A stretch of 64,000 nt of DNA from Kalmusia sp. IMI 367209 (taxonomy: Eukaryota > Ascomycota > Dothideomycetes > Pleosporales > Didymosphaeriaceae). The DNA is taken from assembly GCA_027946365.1 (NCBI GenBank), contig JAPEUQ010000016.1, positions 682,001-746,000 of the forward strand, read 5' to 3'. The notes under the pieces are model-generated. The model searched no databases. It was not told the origin of the DNA and saw only the letters and a list, made by a program, of their open reading frames with translations. How positions within the stretch are numbered: position 1 is the stretch's first letter; every line of letters begins with the position of its first letter. This document shows, one piece after another, positions 44,980-58,537 of this stretch. A program made the position numbers and the translations under genes.

Positions 44980-46067
44980 CTACCACGCACAATGCCCACC
45001 ATCAACACGAAGATCCTATCCAAGACAATTAGAAACATCCCTCTACTAGTATCTCTAGGTAATTAATACATACCGCGCCCGTCATGTAACTCGCTCCGTC
45101 GCCCAGTAAAAATAGCACCGGAGCCCTATACTCTTCAACCTGACTGATTCTCCCAAGCATGTTCTGCTTCGCCCATTCGTCGACTAAACCTGTCTCCTGC
45201 GCCTCTGCCGTCAATCTTGTTTCGATATGCCCCGGGCTGATTGTATTGACTCGGATGGGTGGATACGGGCTTTGTTCAGACGCGCCTGGTGGGTAGAATG
45301 CGAATGTGTTCTGCGGATGGCCCCATTCCGCGGCTAGAGAGCGGGAAAGCTGGTGCACGGCAGATTTGGACGCGTTGTAGGCTGCGGTGTTGATGCCCTA
45401 CGTGCATATAATTGTCAGCGAGATCAGTAGGAAGCAGTTATTGGACTGGTACTTTGTTACTTATCCAACCGCTTATGCTCGCAATCAAGACGATGCTTCC
45501 TGGTACTTTGGCACTATGTATTTCTTTCGCTACAGCTTGAGCTGTGAGAAACGTCCCTGTGATATTCACATCGAGGATCTTTCGGAAGGCATCAATGGGA
45601 TACGATATCGCATCGCAGCAGCCTGAGATGCCTGCGCAAGCTACGAGGCCCCGAATTGGATATTTTACTTCGTCTCGTATAGTATCGAAGACTGAGGGGA
45701 TCGTGCTGGCTTGGGTGAGATCGAGGGGTTGATACCAGGCCCTGGTGCTATTTGTAGCGGCGGTAGCTTGTATTGTTTCTGCCTTTGTGTAAGGTGTGTG
45801 ATAAGTAATAGAATTGGGTCATGAGATTTACTCCATATCTGAGGGTCTGGAGTGGGAGGCATGTCAAGTAAGACCACATCACCGCCGCTTTCGAGAATTG
45901 CTTTGCCGACGGTAGAGCCCACTGCTCCGATACCACCAGATACTACATGTTACTATCAATAATAGCAGAATTTTGGGGAACAGGTATCACTACGCACTTA
46001 CGATAGTCCGTCCATCAAGTCTGAAGAGATCTCTCGTTGGGAGTTCGGTTGGAGCTGGAAGAGCCAT
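44980..46067 (-). CDS. Short-chain dehydrogenase/reductase (SDR), five exons, one junction out of frame by one base
   Basis: Exons: 46002-46067, 45832-45942, 45453-45778, 45074-45397, 44980-45015. The product of about 287 residues contains SGGIGAVGSTVGKAILESGG (cofactor loop), LLDMPP, GLVACAGISG (NAG motif), SIVLIASISGW (catalytic Ser), YNASKSAVHQLS (Tyr-Lys), INTISPGHIETRL and the C-terminus DLRVDGGHCAW. The first intron (GTAAGT...TGTAG) leaves exon 2 one base short: a G before TATCTGG would restore VSGG. The other four joins keep frame. Either a base has been lost, the sequence is wrong, or a non-standard splice is used. Lies between the PHD gene and an AA7 oxidase. Substrate unknown. Confidence 0.8.
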
Positions 46068-46546
46068 TGTAATTGAATTGCGGGCGAGTGATCCTAGTTG
46101 TCGTGGGGACTGACGAGGGGAATGTTTTCCATGAGAATTATACGCGTCTGCCGGTTTGACTTAGGCCGTACGGTATGAGGTCGGATTGAGATGAGCCAAT
46201 GCGGGGACGGAAGCGACGTCATCGGACATGTGCTGGATTCTCTTTGGTGCAACTTCCCCAACATAACGCATGCACGTCGATCCTGCTCAAGCTTTTTTCT
46301 GGAAAGTACACGCTACCAGCTTTATAAGAAGACGATGGATAGCTCGTCTAGGAACGACTAAGAAAGCATTGCACAGACCTCACATAATACTTGGCTTCAC
46401 CCTAAAATGCTAGACACGCGGATACACTGAAATTGAGATTTTTCATTCGTTCTGGGGTTCACAGTATGTTACATCCTCCCGAGTTTACAAATTACTTTAG
46501 GAAACTCTAGTATGACTCATAATGAGAGGGGGACTATGCTATACTT
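46068..46546. other. Intergenic
   Basis: Promoter of the second SDR and terminator side of the AA7 oxidase; both on minus. No gene seen. Confidence 0.45.
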
Positions 46547-48129
46547 TTACGCAATGGGCTCAACAGACTGAGGGTAGTAGAACAACTGCTTAGGGTCGTA
46601 CTTCGCCTTCAACTTCTGCAGCTGGGTCAAGTGCTCGCCATAGTACTGCTTCTCAGCCTCGGCGCGCGGTAGCCTGGCGTCAGCGTAGTTGATGTACGCG
46701 CCCCAGTCAGACTTCGGGATGGACTTGGTAGTAGCGTCGACCCAGCCGTCAAGGAAACCGAAGGAGGTAGCGGGGTAGGTCTCGTTGTTCTCATAGCGAT
46801 CGTAGAATTGAATGATGTAGAGCTTGTCGCGGTGGGCGTACGAAGTGGCGTCCTGGGCGACCTTGGTGATCTGCGAGTTCTTGCCACCGTGCATATCAAG
46901 CTGGAAGAACCAGAAACGGTCGACAACCTTGTTGGCTACGTCGAAGTAGTAGTCGACGAAAGCCTGGGCGGAGGTGCCGTTCAAGCCCTTGAGGGTCAAG
47001 CTCTTGGAGTAGAAATTCTCTTGCTGTTCTATAGTCAGATTTGGATCAACGAGAAGAGAAACTAACTTACAGGGCTGGGGTGGATCCAATCAACCTCATC
47101 GTAGTTAGAGTAAGCAATCACGGCCTGAATCCAGTTAAGAGATACAGGCTCGGAGATGTTGTAGGTCTGGGGGAGCGTGTCCAAAAGAGGCTGGAAGGCC
47201 TTCTTCCACTCCGAAGGGGTGCCGTAGTAGAGACCTTCAATGCCGGGCTGACCTTTATTGTAGTCGCCAATACGGAAATTGACTTCCCTGGGCTGGATGT
47301 TCTTGGCGTACTTCTCGACGGCCTCGAGACCAGCGACAGCGTTGTCTTTGGTCCATCCGAGAGAAAGACCGAACTTAGTCAAAGTTGCGGGTGCTTCAAA
47401 AGTGCTGAGTTTCCAGGAAGCGACGATACCGAAGTTAGATCCTGCACCCTTGATACCCCAGAAAAGGTCAGCATTTTGGGTGGCAGAAGCCTCCTTGACA
47501 CTGCCATCAGCCAAGACGACGGTGACCCCCTGGACGAAGTCCAAAGCAAGACCGTGCATGTGGGAGCTGAATCCGAAACCTCCATGGAGGAAATGGCCGG
47601 AAACACCGACACTGTAACCCAAATTAAAAACCAAACACAAAGAGCTAGATAATAGGGAAACTCACCCAGGGCAGGTACCATGAGCAATGGCACGTCCGTA
47701 CTGCTCGTAGAGCACAGTCGCCACGTGACCCAATCTTGCACCAGGCTGTACAGTTGCAATGTTCTTCTTCGCGTCATAAGTGACATTGTACTGCTGATCT
47801 AGCTCGACAACGAGGTGACCGTTCTCTCCACCGAAACCGAAAGACGCATAGCTGTGGCCACCGGACTTGGCGGAAACCTTGATGCCAAGTTTCTTGCCGC
47901 ACTTCACCGAGTCCTGGATATGCTTGGTAGTCGTTGGGACCGCGATGGCAGTAGGAAGGTAAGGCAGACGGATGTTGAAAGGTGCAACATCCTCGTTCCA
48001 GCCGTCGGAACCCTTGACGTCGATGGGAACACCGGCATCGGTAAGGCACTTGTCAATGACAGCCTTTGCAACAAGCGCATCGGCCGTGGAGGCGACCAAG
48101 CCGGCGGAGAGAAGAGTGGTGACGCGCAT
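46547..48129 (-). CDS. Secreted FAD-dependent (gluco)oligosaccharide oxidase-like enzyme, AA7/BBE family
   Basis: Three exons: 47666-48129, 47071-47611, 46547-47023; 493 residues. MRVTTLLSAGLVASTADALV is a signal peptide. The FAD-binding (PCMH) domain carries the bicovalent flavin sites: His92 in KSGGHSYASF and Cys153 in HGTCPGVGVSGHFLHGG, the latter rebuilt by splicing. The C-terminal BBE motif reads YINYADARLPRAEAEKQYYG and the end is YDPKQLFYYPQSV. AA7 enzymes oxidise carbohydrate hydroxyls (or secondary-metabolite precursors) and release hydrogen peroxide. The ATG at 48129 is the first codon giving a proper signal peptide. A TATA box lies about 65 bp upstream. Confidence 0.9.
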
Positions 48130-48193
48130 GCTGGGCAACGAAGTAGAGACTGTGACCTGCGGACGAACGAAGAAAGCGTGAGGGACATAGTAA

Positions 48194-48200
48194 CTTTATA
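48194..48200 (-). promoter_or_regulatory. TATA box of the AA7 oxidase gene
   Basis: TATAAAG on the minus strand, about 65-70 bp upstream of the start codon at 48129. Position and sequence fit a core promoter element; not proven. Confidence 0.4.
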
Positions 48201-51003
48201 TCTCATGCTGACCCAAGACGCTCTTAGGATTCGTATTGTCTAGCCTAAGCGAAGGAACAGCACGTCAGTACAGGAGCAGCTACGGGTATCGCCTCTCATG
48301 GCTAGTCCACAAAACCGGTCTGGAACTACAGAAGCAAGTGCGCGACAAGGGAAGAGCAAGCCACACTTACTGCCAAGCGTTTGCAATATAACCGTGAGGT
48401 AAGCTGGAGACGTACGTTGACCAGGAAGCCGGACCGGCCCTGCCTACTGTGAGCTGTGCGGATGGCCTCGGCGCGTCGTAGGAATGTTTCTTTTCGTGTA
48501 CATATCTGCATCGAGAGAGCTAGTTCCTTACAATATGCGCTCAGATCCTGCGGGGCGGTTGCTGGAGCTCGCTACCGGAATAGTGCACCATCTAGAAGAA
48601 ATCCACGTGGCGCATATTGAGAGATCTCGTGTGCAGAGAAGACATCCATGGCCCTAGGGTCTTCTCACGGCCCGGTGTTCCTGGTGCCTGGCAGTGCCTG
48701 GATGACAAGCCGGCTAAAGAACCCAACGTAGACGCCCACGGACAGCCCCCAGTTCACCCGCTATCTTACATCCTCAGCCGCGCAGCTACGCACGTAGCTG
48801 TGGTCGAGCACAATTGGAACGCAGACTGAGTGTACGCATGGTATTTGAAGGCGCCTAAAAATCTCAACTTGTGGGTGCGTTTCCCGGGGAATTTTGAACA
48901 TAAATCGAGTGAACGAAACATTCTACGGAGCGAAGCGGATCGTTCCTTCGTGTGGGGTGGCTGCTTGGCCCTCCGATGGTGCCGGTGGGGTAAGCCCCCA
49001 TACGGGTAGGGCAGCCCACGTTGAGCCAAAGTCGACCTCAACCCTGGGGAAATTGCCTTGACGCTCGGACAAACTCGAAATACAGGTCTTGCTTCTAGAC
49101 GGCTCGCTTGGGAAGACCTCGTGACGCTACAGCTTTGCGGTCAGGATTCTCGAATTTTTCCGTCAAGATTTGGATGGTTCATGGCTGAGTAAAATGTGGT
49201 GGTCAGCGGCTGGCGTCAGATAGATCGTGCGTAAGGCGAGATGCAATGCAGATTTGTGGGAAATGATACCGGGTGCACGGAAGAGGTTGCCTGCAGGCGA
49301 ATCTCGACGGCAAGAAGGCCTCGTGGTGGCCAGGCCAGCTGTCAGCACGTTAACGCTTATGCCAGTAATCTGCAGGATTACCTTGGCTGGATCGTTGGCA
49401 CGAGGGGAAAACATATGAGGGAACAATTTCTGCTCTCGGACTAAGGCTGAGATATATGAATGGCGTGGCTTGCGCAGGCGTATTCTGTATTTCGTCAACT
49501 TTTATACGAAGATCTACCAAGCTGATCGTCCCGGAAATTCAGTGTCCCACCTGTGCAGGAAGCGTAACACAGCTACAAGATCCCACGAGATCTGTATCAC
49601 TCGCAACTGCAATTCAACATGAGACATGCGACCCTAGCCGATCATAATAATTCGCAAGGTTCGTGGCAGGCCTGAACATTTGTACCCGCCATCTACCAAT
49701 ATCCTTGTCTTTCTGCCTTTTTTACACTACCTTTCTAAAGCTGAGACAATACGCCATGTTTGCGATGTTGAGTAGTTACAGGTTGTTGGTAGCGCACCCA
49801 CCATCCACGACTTCATCGTCTACAAGTCACGCTTCAGCTCTCGTGAGCCATTTCCTGAGATGGAAAGAGATCACTCATCTGATTATTGGTTTTTGAATCT
49901 AAGACCACACTCGGAAGACTGATCTAGTAGTCTGATTGTTGCCATCTTAAGAGACTACCCGCTATAGCGCTGCTTCGCATAGCAAACAACGATCAGCATA
50001 CCCTAAAGGTACACATATCGAGCCTCCCTTCTTGATAATCAATCATAGCTTGTCTGTCCAGATGTTCATCAATGTAAGACCAGGATTAGCAGCACTTGTA
50101 AGGTGCTCGCAATAGTATACAAACTTTGCTTACCATTCGTCCATGAATGTGTATTCTTTTCTAGTCCAGCGATCTTAAAACATAGGGGACTACACCACCA
50201 TACAGGACGATAATTACATCCCTCGGCTCTGTCCGCGATGGTACATTCACCATCAATTTACTATTCGTTTTCGCTATCCGCCGAAGAATTTTACAGCCTC
50301 GGCGTCGTATTTCAAACCAAACACGAGAGCAACTTGAATCGTTATCTTATAATCATGTCTGGTTCTACTAGTCAAGTCGCTCAAAGATGGACTTTTCCAT
50401 CTCCCACTACTGATCCTCTAATATGATTCGATTACCTCCGTTGGTGTAACGTTAAGGTGCTCTGCAGGCAAATTTAAAGAAAGTTCAAAACTATCTAGGG
50501 TAGCTCGGACAGCATATACGGACCATCGTAGAGGTATTCGACCTGTGCCAGCAAAGTCCTGCTCAGCAGTATTCTTCGGAGCTCAGAAAAGCTGGAATAT
50601 TCAAGAACTTGCTTTCGCTGCAGAGATCAGAACCCAATGGGACAAAAACACAATGACTTGGGCAGAGGATGCCTAACATGTACTCATTGGTCGCTGAAGT
50701 TACCGATTTTTAAGATACTATTGAAAACCTAAGAGGATACCATTATGAAAATGACTGTCTAATTCGTTTCCAAGAGCTCTTGTTCAGACTCCGTAGAAGC
50801 GTGTGCTCAAGATTTTATCATTAATTCGATGGCTATAGCCTGTCCGCTCGAGGCATTATTTTGGGGACGCGGTTTCGTATGTGATTCGTTTGGTACTGCG
50901 CCCAGTGAACTTGCCAACCGCATTCTTGATATCATCCGAAACTATCCAGCTTGATATCATCTTCTTTTCCTTACCGACTTCTGATTTGCAATAGAATTGG
51001 ATT
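48201..51003. other. Long gene-poor stretch
   Basis: About 2.8 kb without a supported gene. Frames at 48617-48829 and 49163-49498 have no motifs or splice-consistent extensions. Composition is normal, not RIP-like. Confidence 0.4.
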
Positions 51004-51434
51004 CTAGTTGTCATCACGGGTGAAGGATATCAGATGAACACGTACGCCCGGATTTATATAGTTGGTGCTCGAAAACCGGTTTAGAAGATTTGATTTCTTG
51101 GTTTGCATCGCGAAAAGCACTTCATCAAGGGCGTCGATGATCAATATCATCGACATTCGCGCATGCCCACTCAGTGATTTTTCTAAAGATACTAGCACCT
51201 TTACTCCGTATCAAACGTTTCAATGTTGTCAGTGTATGACGGCGACATATGACTTTCGCGTATATGTGTGATGTCTTGTGGTACAGGCTCGAGGGCGCAG
51301 AGGTAAGCTAGGAGAGTGTAATAGCCTTCACTACAGCCTTGTAGCGAGTCTGATGCTTCTATTAATGCGAGTACGAACGGTATTATAGAAATGCCTGGTC
51401 CTTTCATCAGACGCCTCGGGGGACTGTCACCCAT
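51004..51434 (-). pseudogene. NACHT-type NTPase remnant
   Basis: The minus strand reads ISIIPFVLALIEASDSLQG, then after a frame change LEKSLSG and MSMILIIDALDEV. The last is a textbook Walker B segment of NACHT ATPases (hydrophobic residues followed by IDALDEC). LLNRF and a VHLISFTRDD end, where functional proteins have a KxLVTSRP sensor, follow. Frames are broken and neither a P-loop nor repeats are found. Confidence 0.6.
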
Positions 51435-51524
51435 AAGCTAACATATTCGCATTACCAATAGGTCATTCACACATTAAAATTCTACAAATTGTAGTGTAGG
51501 AAACTCTGTTATACTATACCTAGA

Positions 51525-52160
51525 CTCGAATCAGCTGCCGCAATCATAGGCATTGCTGATTCCGTTCCGAAAGGGATCAAAAGCCTTTACGACTTTTTCC
51601 GAGCACTCCAAAAATCCCTTAAAACCATCACACGTGTACGAAACGATACATCGCAGATTAAGAATAGGCTATTAGGACTAGAGCTCCTATCTAGAGTAGG
51701 AAAAAGGCATTAGCGCAGGAAAAGAAAACTAGAGTTATGGAAGCAGATATTCAGTACTAAGTGTCTCAAGCTCGAGTAATTATCAGCCGATGGGTCAGAC
51801 ACCGTGGTGATAAGGCTTTCAGGAATAAGCTTCAATTAGTCCAGAACAGGGTGAAGATTCAAAAGTGCTATACTTGACGATGGTCCACGGCAAGGTCTTT
51901 AGACTCAATAACAGACACTCTAACACTGTAAGGCAGACCTTGACTTCGCTATTATGTCTCAATATAAGCAGCATATTCTAAACACTACGGATGAAGAGTT
52001 GAAGAGGAGCGTTACGGTTTCGAATCATGTGAGTCGCCTCTGATAAGGATGAAGCGGTATTTTATCACTACAGAATTGGAGGAGGTGCTCTTTTAGACCA
52101 GTTTGTAGATCGATGCGAAGCTACAGTAAGTCAGCTACAAGCTTTACAGTGGGAGTAGGA
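51525..52160 (+). pseudogene. Remnant resembling a fungal STAND helical N-terminal domain
   Basis: The plus strand reads ESAAAIIGIADSVPKGIKSL, then RALQKSLKTITRV and IKNRLLGLE before a stop, a helical pattern like the N-terminal domains of STAND/NLR proteins. Further broken pieces (KLQLVQNRVKIQKC; DQFVDRCEATVSQLQALQWE) occur to about 52160. It points away from the NACHT remnant next to it, so the two may be separate genes or an inverted one. Confidence 0.4.
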
Positions 52161-52408
52161 AATAAAGTATATTTACACTGTCGAAGAGGCTGAGCCACAT
52201 GCTGGATTGCCGGCAGAAGTTACTGAGAAGGTAACCCGATAGGTGTAACCACGGAGAATAAAGGAAAGTGTCAGATCGGCAGTTGGTGCGATTGATGTTA
52301 TATTAGTATCAGAATCTATTGCGACAGTCGAATTCATTTGGTGAACTTCGCGAAGTAATTGCAAATCATCTACTCGCATGAACAAAAAGGTCTGCTTCAA
52401 TCATCCTC

Positions 52409-53918
52409 TCAACATTCCCCTCCCACCAAAAATCCCGCAGTATCATGGCCACCGACCTCAGCCTCGATACTACCATCTACGCACCCTACATCCTCATCCG
52501 TCCAGATATTCGTGACCTGATACCTTCCGCTCGCCTCTAATTGCGGCACCTCGTCGAAAGATGCAGTCTTCGTCTGTGTGTCCTCATACGGGTTGAACAG
52601 GAGCACCAACGTCCCATTATTCGAAGCGCCGCTCCAGTACTCTGCTGGAAAACTAGCATTGAAGGTCCAGTCTGCATTTGTACCCCATTTATATGGTGTC
52701 GCCGGTTTACCGTAGACCTCATCCTGCGAGAACGCTAACAGGTACTTATTCTTCAGTATATCCACGTTTTCCTGATCCAATTTCGCGAGATCCGTTCCAA
52801 TGAGCAACGGACTCTTCATAGCAGCCCAGAAGGCGAAATGTGTGCGTGCTTCAGGTAGACTGAGGCCATTTCCAACTTCGAGCATATCCGGGTCGGAGTG
52901 GCCCCAGAAGTCGACGTGATTGAGGTAGAAAGTGTTTTGGTTGAGGTCGGACAAGACGGATTCCCACGTGTTCGTTATGTCGCCGGACATGCGCCACGAG
53001 GAGCCTGTGTCGTTGCCCCAGGTTTGTACGCCGGCTTCGCCCCATTCGCAGAGCGAATAGAGGATCGTGCGGTTCTGGGCGAGGAGAGCATCGCGCATGA
53101 TTCTGAATCTTTCGGCAGTGTTGGATTGCGAGTAATCGTAGTCGGGTGCACAGAGTCCGTCTGTGTTTGTACCTAGAGAGTGTCAGGGGACATAAGTGCT
53201 GAAGACGAAAAAGGATGACGAACAGGTGCCATTAACGAGGTCATCGCGACGTTCAGGGACGCAGCCGTTGCACTCATCGGTCCAATTCTTCGGGACATTG
53301 CAATTGTCGTATTTTAGATAGTCGATACCCCATTCGGCCCACGTCGCAGCATCAATACTTTCGTAGCCTATTGAGGCTGGGTAGCCGGCGCAAGTCTGAT
53401 CTACGATCAATATCGACGAGTCTCATTGTCATTGTGAGCACGCGATGTTGGACATACCTGGGTCCCAGCACTGCTGTAGATACCTATCTTCAATCCAAGC
53501 TCATGGACTTTATCCGACGTGCCCTTGATGCCGTCTGGAAAGCGAGTCAAGTTAGGCAGTAAGCGTCCTGTGGTTTCATCCCGTTTGTCTTTATCGGACC
53601 AGCAGTCATCTATATTCACGTATTCGTAACCCGCATCCTGTTTTGCGATTAGCTGAGTTAGTACTAGAGAGATTAAATCAGGTCGTCGTACCTTTAGACC
53701 TAGCTCGACAAACTTCTCTGCGGCCGACAGGAATTGCGACTCGGTAATATCGCAATGATATGCGTTCCAAGAGTTCCACTATCAGTCGTGAGCAACGCTA
53801 CATGTCATCGCATATTACGACATACTCCTAAAGCTGGAAGCTTGCCCACATTGTCCTTTAAAACAAGCGAAATGCCACTTGTCACAAGGCTGAGAAATGT
53901 GATGGATTGGAACATCAT
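52409..53918 (-). CDS. Alpha-galactosidase, GH27, secreted
   Basis: Five exons: 53826-53918, 53692-53778, 53458-53637, 53224-53395, 52409-53172; 431 residues, all joins in frame. A signal peptide ([20 protein letters not shown]) precedes the (beta/alpha)8 domain. Visible family landmarks are [38 protein letters not shown] (rebuilt by splicing), YLKYDNC with the nucleophile Asp at about 150, and [18 protein letters not shown] with the acid/base Asp at about 273. A C-terminal beta-sandwich follows and ends [12 protein letters not shown]. It removes terminal alpha-1,6-galactose from plant oligosaccharides and galactomannan. Conserved Cys pairs and several N-glycosylation sites fit secretion. Confidence 0.92.
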
Positions 53919-56019
53919 GTTCGTGACGATTGGACCCTAGGAAAACGAGGAGTAAAAGAGAAGCAAAGCTCCTTTATCTCTGTGGGCAAACACCGAAACT
54001 GCACGTTAAATGACTTGCTTATTATAAATTCGCCTGTTGAGAGGCATCGGGCTATGTCTGCCCGTAAGATGCACGGTGTATGCACCCCCGTTGTGTATGT
54101 ACGACGATCATCTATTCCAGGATATCATCGGCACGCGGGGAACCTGGCAACCCGGGAGTGTCCGTGTTTCCGATCAAAGCTCTCAATAATGGCACGAATC
54201 ACAGGGCTAAGCTTCGGTAAGCATGCGCGCAGCTCAACACGGGCTTGTATGTAAACTTTGTTCTTTGCATGTGGAATGTGCTCGTGTCAATGTGGTGCCG
54301 AAGTAGGCAACGCATCCGCCAGAAGAGGCTCGGCCAGGACTACCGGCTCGCATCTCGCTCATGGAAGGTACTGAAATGGTAGGTATTTCTTGTTCAGTCT
54401 ATGTATATCAATGCCGATGACGTAGATCTGGGGCGTATTCGGCTGTGCATTGTATGGGAATCCGTACGAGAGGAACACCGCCACTGCAGGGATAAAAGAG
54501 TGTTGGGGCTTTTTATCTCACTGTCGGATTCTGACGACCTTGGGCCCCCGAAGGTTTTTTTTTCTTCCTTCATAAGAGGCCTTATTCTTTGATAGACTAT
54601 CGAGCATTAGCCTAGGGGCCAAGTAGAAGAAAGATGAACCGCCATGCGGGAGGGTCGTGGGTGGACTAGTGCACGTTTTACAAGAGCAGGTTAGCGTGCG
54701 CAGGCACATGCGTGAATAGTTGGGCACCGGATTCATAGCAACCTTAATACAACTACCACACCACGGTGTCTTCGTCTTTGGCCATGACCGCGAGACGCTG
54801 CAATTTTTGTTCTTTCTCAAATTCTTTCAGTCCAGTTGGGTCGGAACAAGAATACCAGAAGGTGTCAGGCAGGTGAACTAATGAAGCAATTGAAGATTAT
54901 TCACGATTATATTGACCGACTCGGTCGAGCAGCGCTCTTGTTTCGAGCAAGGAGCGTCTCGTTCTTTGATTATTTCCAGAATGTCTGCCGATGCATTCAT
55001 TTAGCGCCCACAGTAGCTAAAGCTATGTTTGAGCTTTGGTTGAAATAAATATGGGCGAACCCGCGCCGTCTGGCTTGCTAGCTATCGGATCGGACCTAAT
55101 ACACTATCGACTTTGTACCGGTGATATCTCGCAGCCGGTTAGGATCGACAATGCCAAGACGGACGATTGCTTGTCCTGAAGAAACAATCTTAGGCAGATA
55201 AACGAGCAGCATATCAGACAGTGGCTCAATTGGAGCCTGTAAAGGTTGGTACTATTGATTCGGAACAATTACTCCCAGTATCTTCACTGTTCAATTATCC
55301 CTCGGTCGCCTCCGTTCTTTTGCCGCAAGAAACGATGATCGCGTGCTAGATGCCGAGCACGCCGCGATCGGCCCAACCGGGAAAGGGAAACATCTCCAGG
55401 GCCTTGAAACACCGCGGCTCAGCTGCCTTAGCGAATGGTGACAGCGCCCTACATATTGCAGGGTCTAATCTTTATGCTTATATCGACAGCCCGAGCAAGA
55501 GAATGCGACCAGGCTCACCCAGTCGCATATCGCGTCGCTAGATGAGGCAGGTACGATATCACCGTTTAGCTTACAGTCTTATGTGCACATGGCCGTATAA
55601 CCGCCATGGACACGCCCGAGCTAAACGGTGCCGCGGACCTTCCCCTTTCGACGTGCCCAGATGTTTAGCTTCTACACCCCAACAAGAGTCAACAGCCATG
55701 GCTCGGTGTGTCGAATTGAAGGACTCAACTAATGAGTATCATCAAGGTCATTGAAGGCGTCATTTGCGCTTACCTGCCTGTACCTGTTGTCAAGAGCGGA
55801 GCTCGATAGAAAACAGGCTATCCCGACCTATCAGGGCACAGCGTCGAGTACCAGTTCAGTATGACTCGGGGTAAGAGAAGGGCCGGCGCATCAACGTGTT
55901 GTAGACAACACCTAGTATACCTTCCACTTCGAGATGGAGTCAACATTGGCAACGGAGGAAAAGGCCATAGTTGGCGACCTCATGATATGGCGACAACACA
56001 CCATTTTCTGGGCATTTAG
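53919..56019. other. Gene-poor stretch between GH27 and the subtilase
   Basis: About 2.1 kb. Short frames (for example 53907-54254 and 54836-55048) show no motifs. No repeats or RNA genes recognised. Holds the divergent promoters of both secreted hydrolases. Confidence 0.4.
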
Positions 56020-56028
56020 TATATATAG
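56020..56028 (+). promoter_or_regulatory. TATA box of the subtilase gene
   Basis: TATATATAG about 72 bp upstream of the ATG at 56100; plausible core promoter. Confidence 0.4.
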
Positions 56029-56099
56029 AGTGACCACATAGCACCCTTTTGAAGGCCATCCACGGATCTTAACAGTCGTTTGTCATATTTGATCCCAAG

Positions 56100-57776
<1,677 letters not shown>

Positions 57777-58537
57777 GCTGCTTCAGCTCTTCATTGAGAT
57801 GTGAAGCATGTTCGAACAAAATTGGAAAATAACGGCTGGAGGGATCTATGTGTGATGAGGATGTTGTTATGATTGTAGTATAATGTGTTAGAGCATTAAT
57901 TTGACGCTTACTATCATCACAAACTCAATTGCCTGCACAGTGCGCTTACCATGTTTTCTTATTTCTCTGTTTTTCAAGTCCGTGTGGTGCTACTAGGCCT
58001 GTGGCGATTCTACCTAGCTATTCGTTTTAGACCGCGTGAACTCTGCCCATGTGCCACTGCTTATGCAGATTGTACCGCATTTGTGAAAATTTTGTCATTT
58101 CTACCACAGACATCTACTGGTTGTTAGAAAGCTTCGACCATTGTACGGGTGTTTGACACAAAGAGACACCCGAGGAATTTTTGAAAAGATCGACTGGATA
58201 AGAAAATAACTCTCCTAAAGACTAAGAACTTTAATAGGGTGACGAGCAGCATCTTTTGCAAGATACCGTGGGAGTGCTTGCCCTTTGAACTCGGGGCTAT
58301 ACCCGGATAGGATTAGCTCATCTCCAGCATTCAGCGCGGAAACTGTTGGTTGCATCACCGAACTTATTAACAGTCCCTTGATGCGGCGTTCACATACCCA
58401 CCCAAAAATCTCGCCCAACCTTCACTCCCGCGGTTTCGATGTCCGCCCATAATTTATAACACCCCGCATACCCAGGTCGAAGCTACATAGACCAGATCCT
58501 CATCGTTTGCAGTCGTACCCCACGACTCAAACCTACA
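57777..58537. other. Intergenic
   Basis: 3' UTR of the subtilase and promoter of the next plus-strand gene. No gene supported. Confidence 0.45.

Noticed and set aside
49163..49498. 111-codon minus-strand ORF
   Set aside because: No motif, and overlapping plus-strand frames are equally long.
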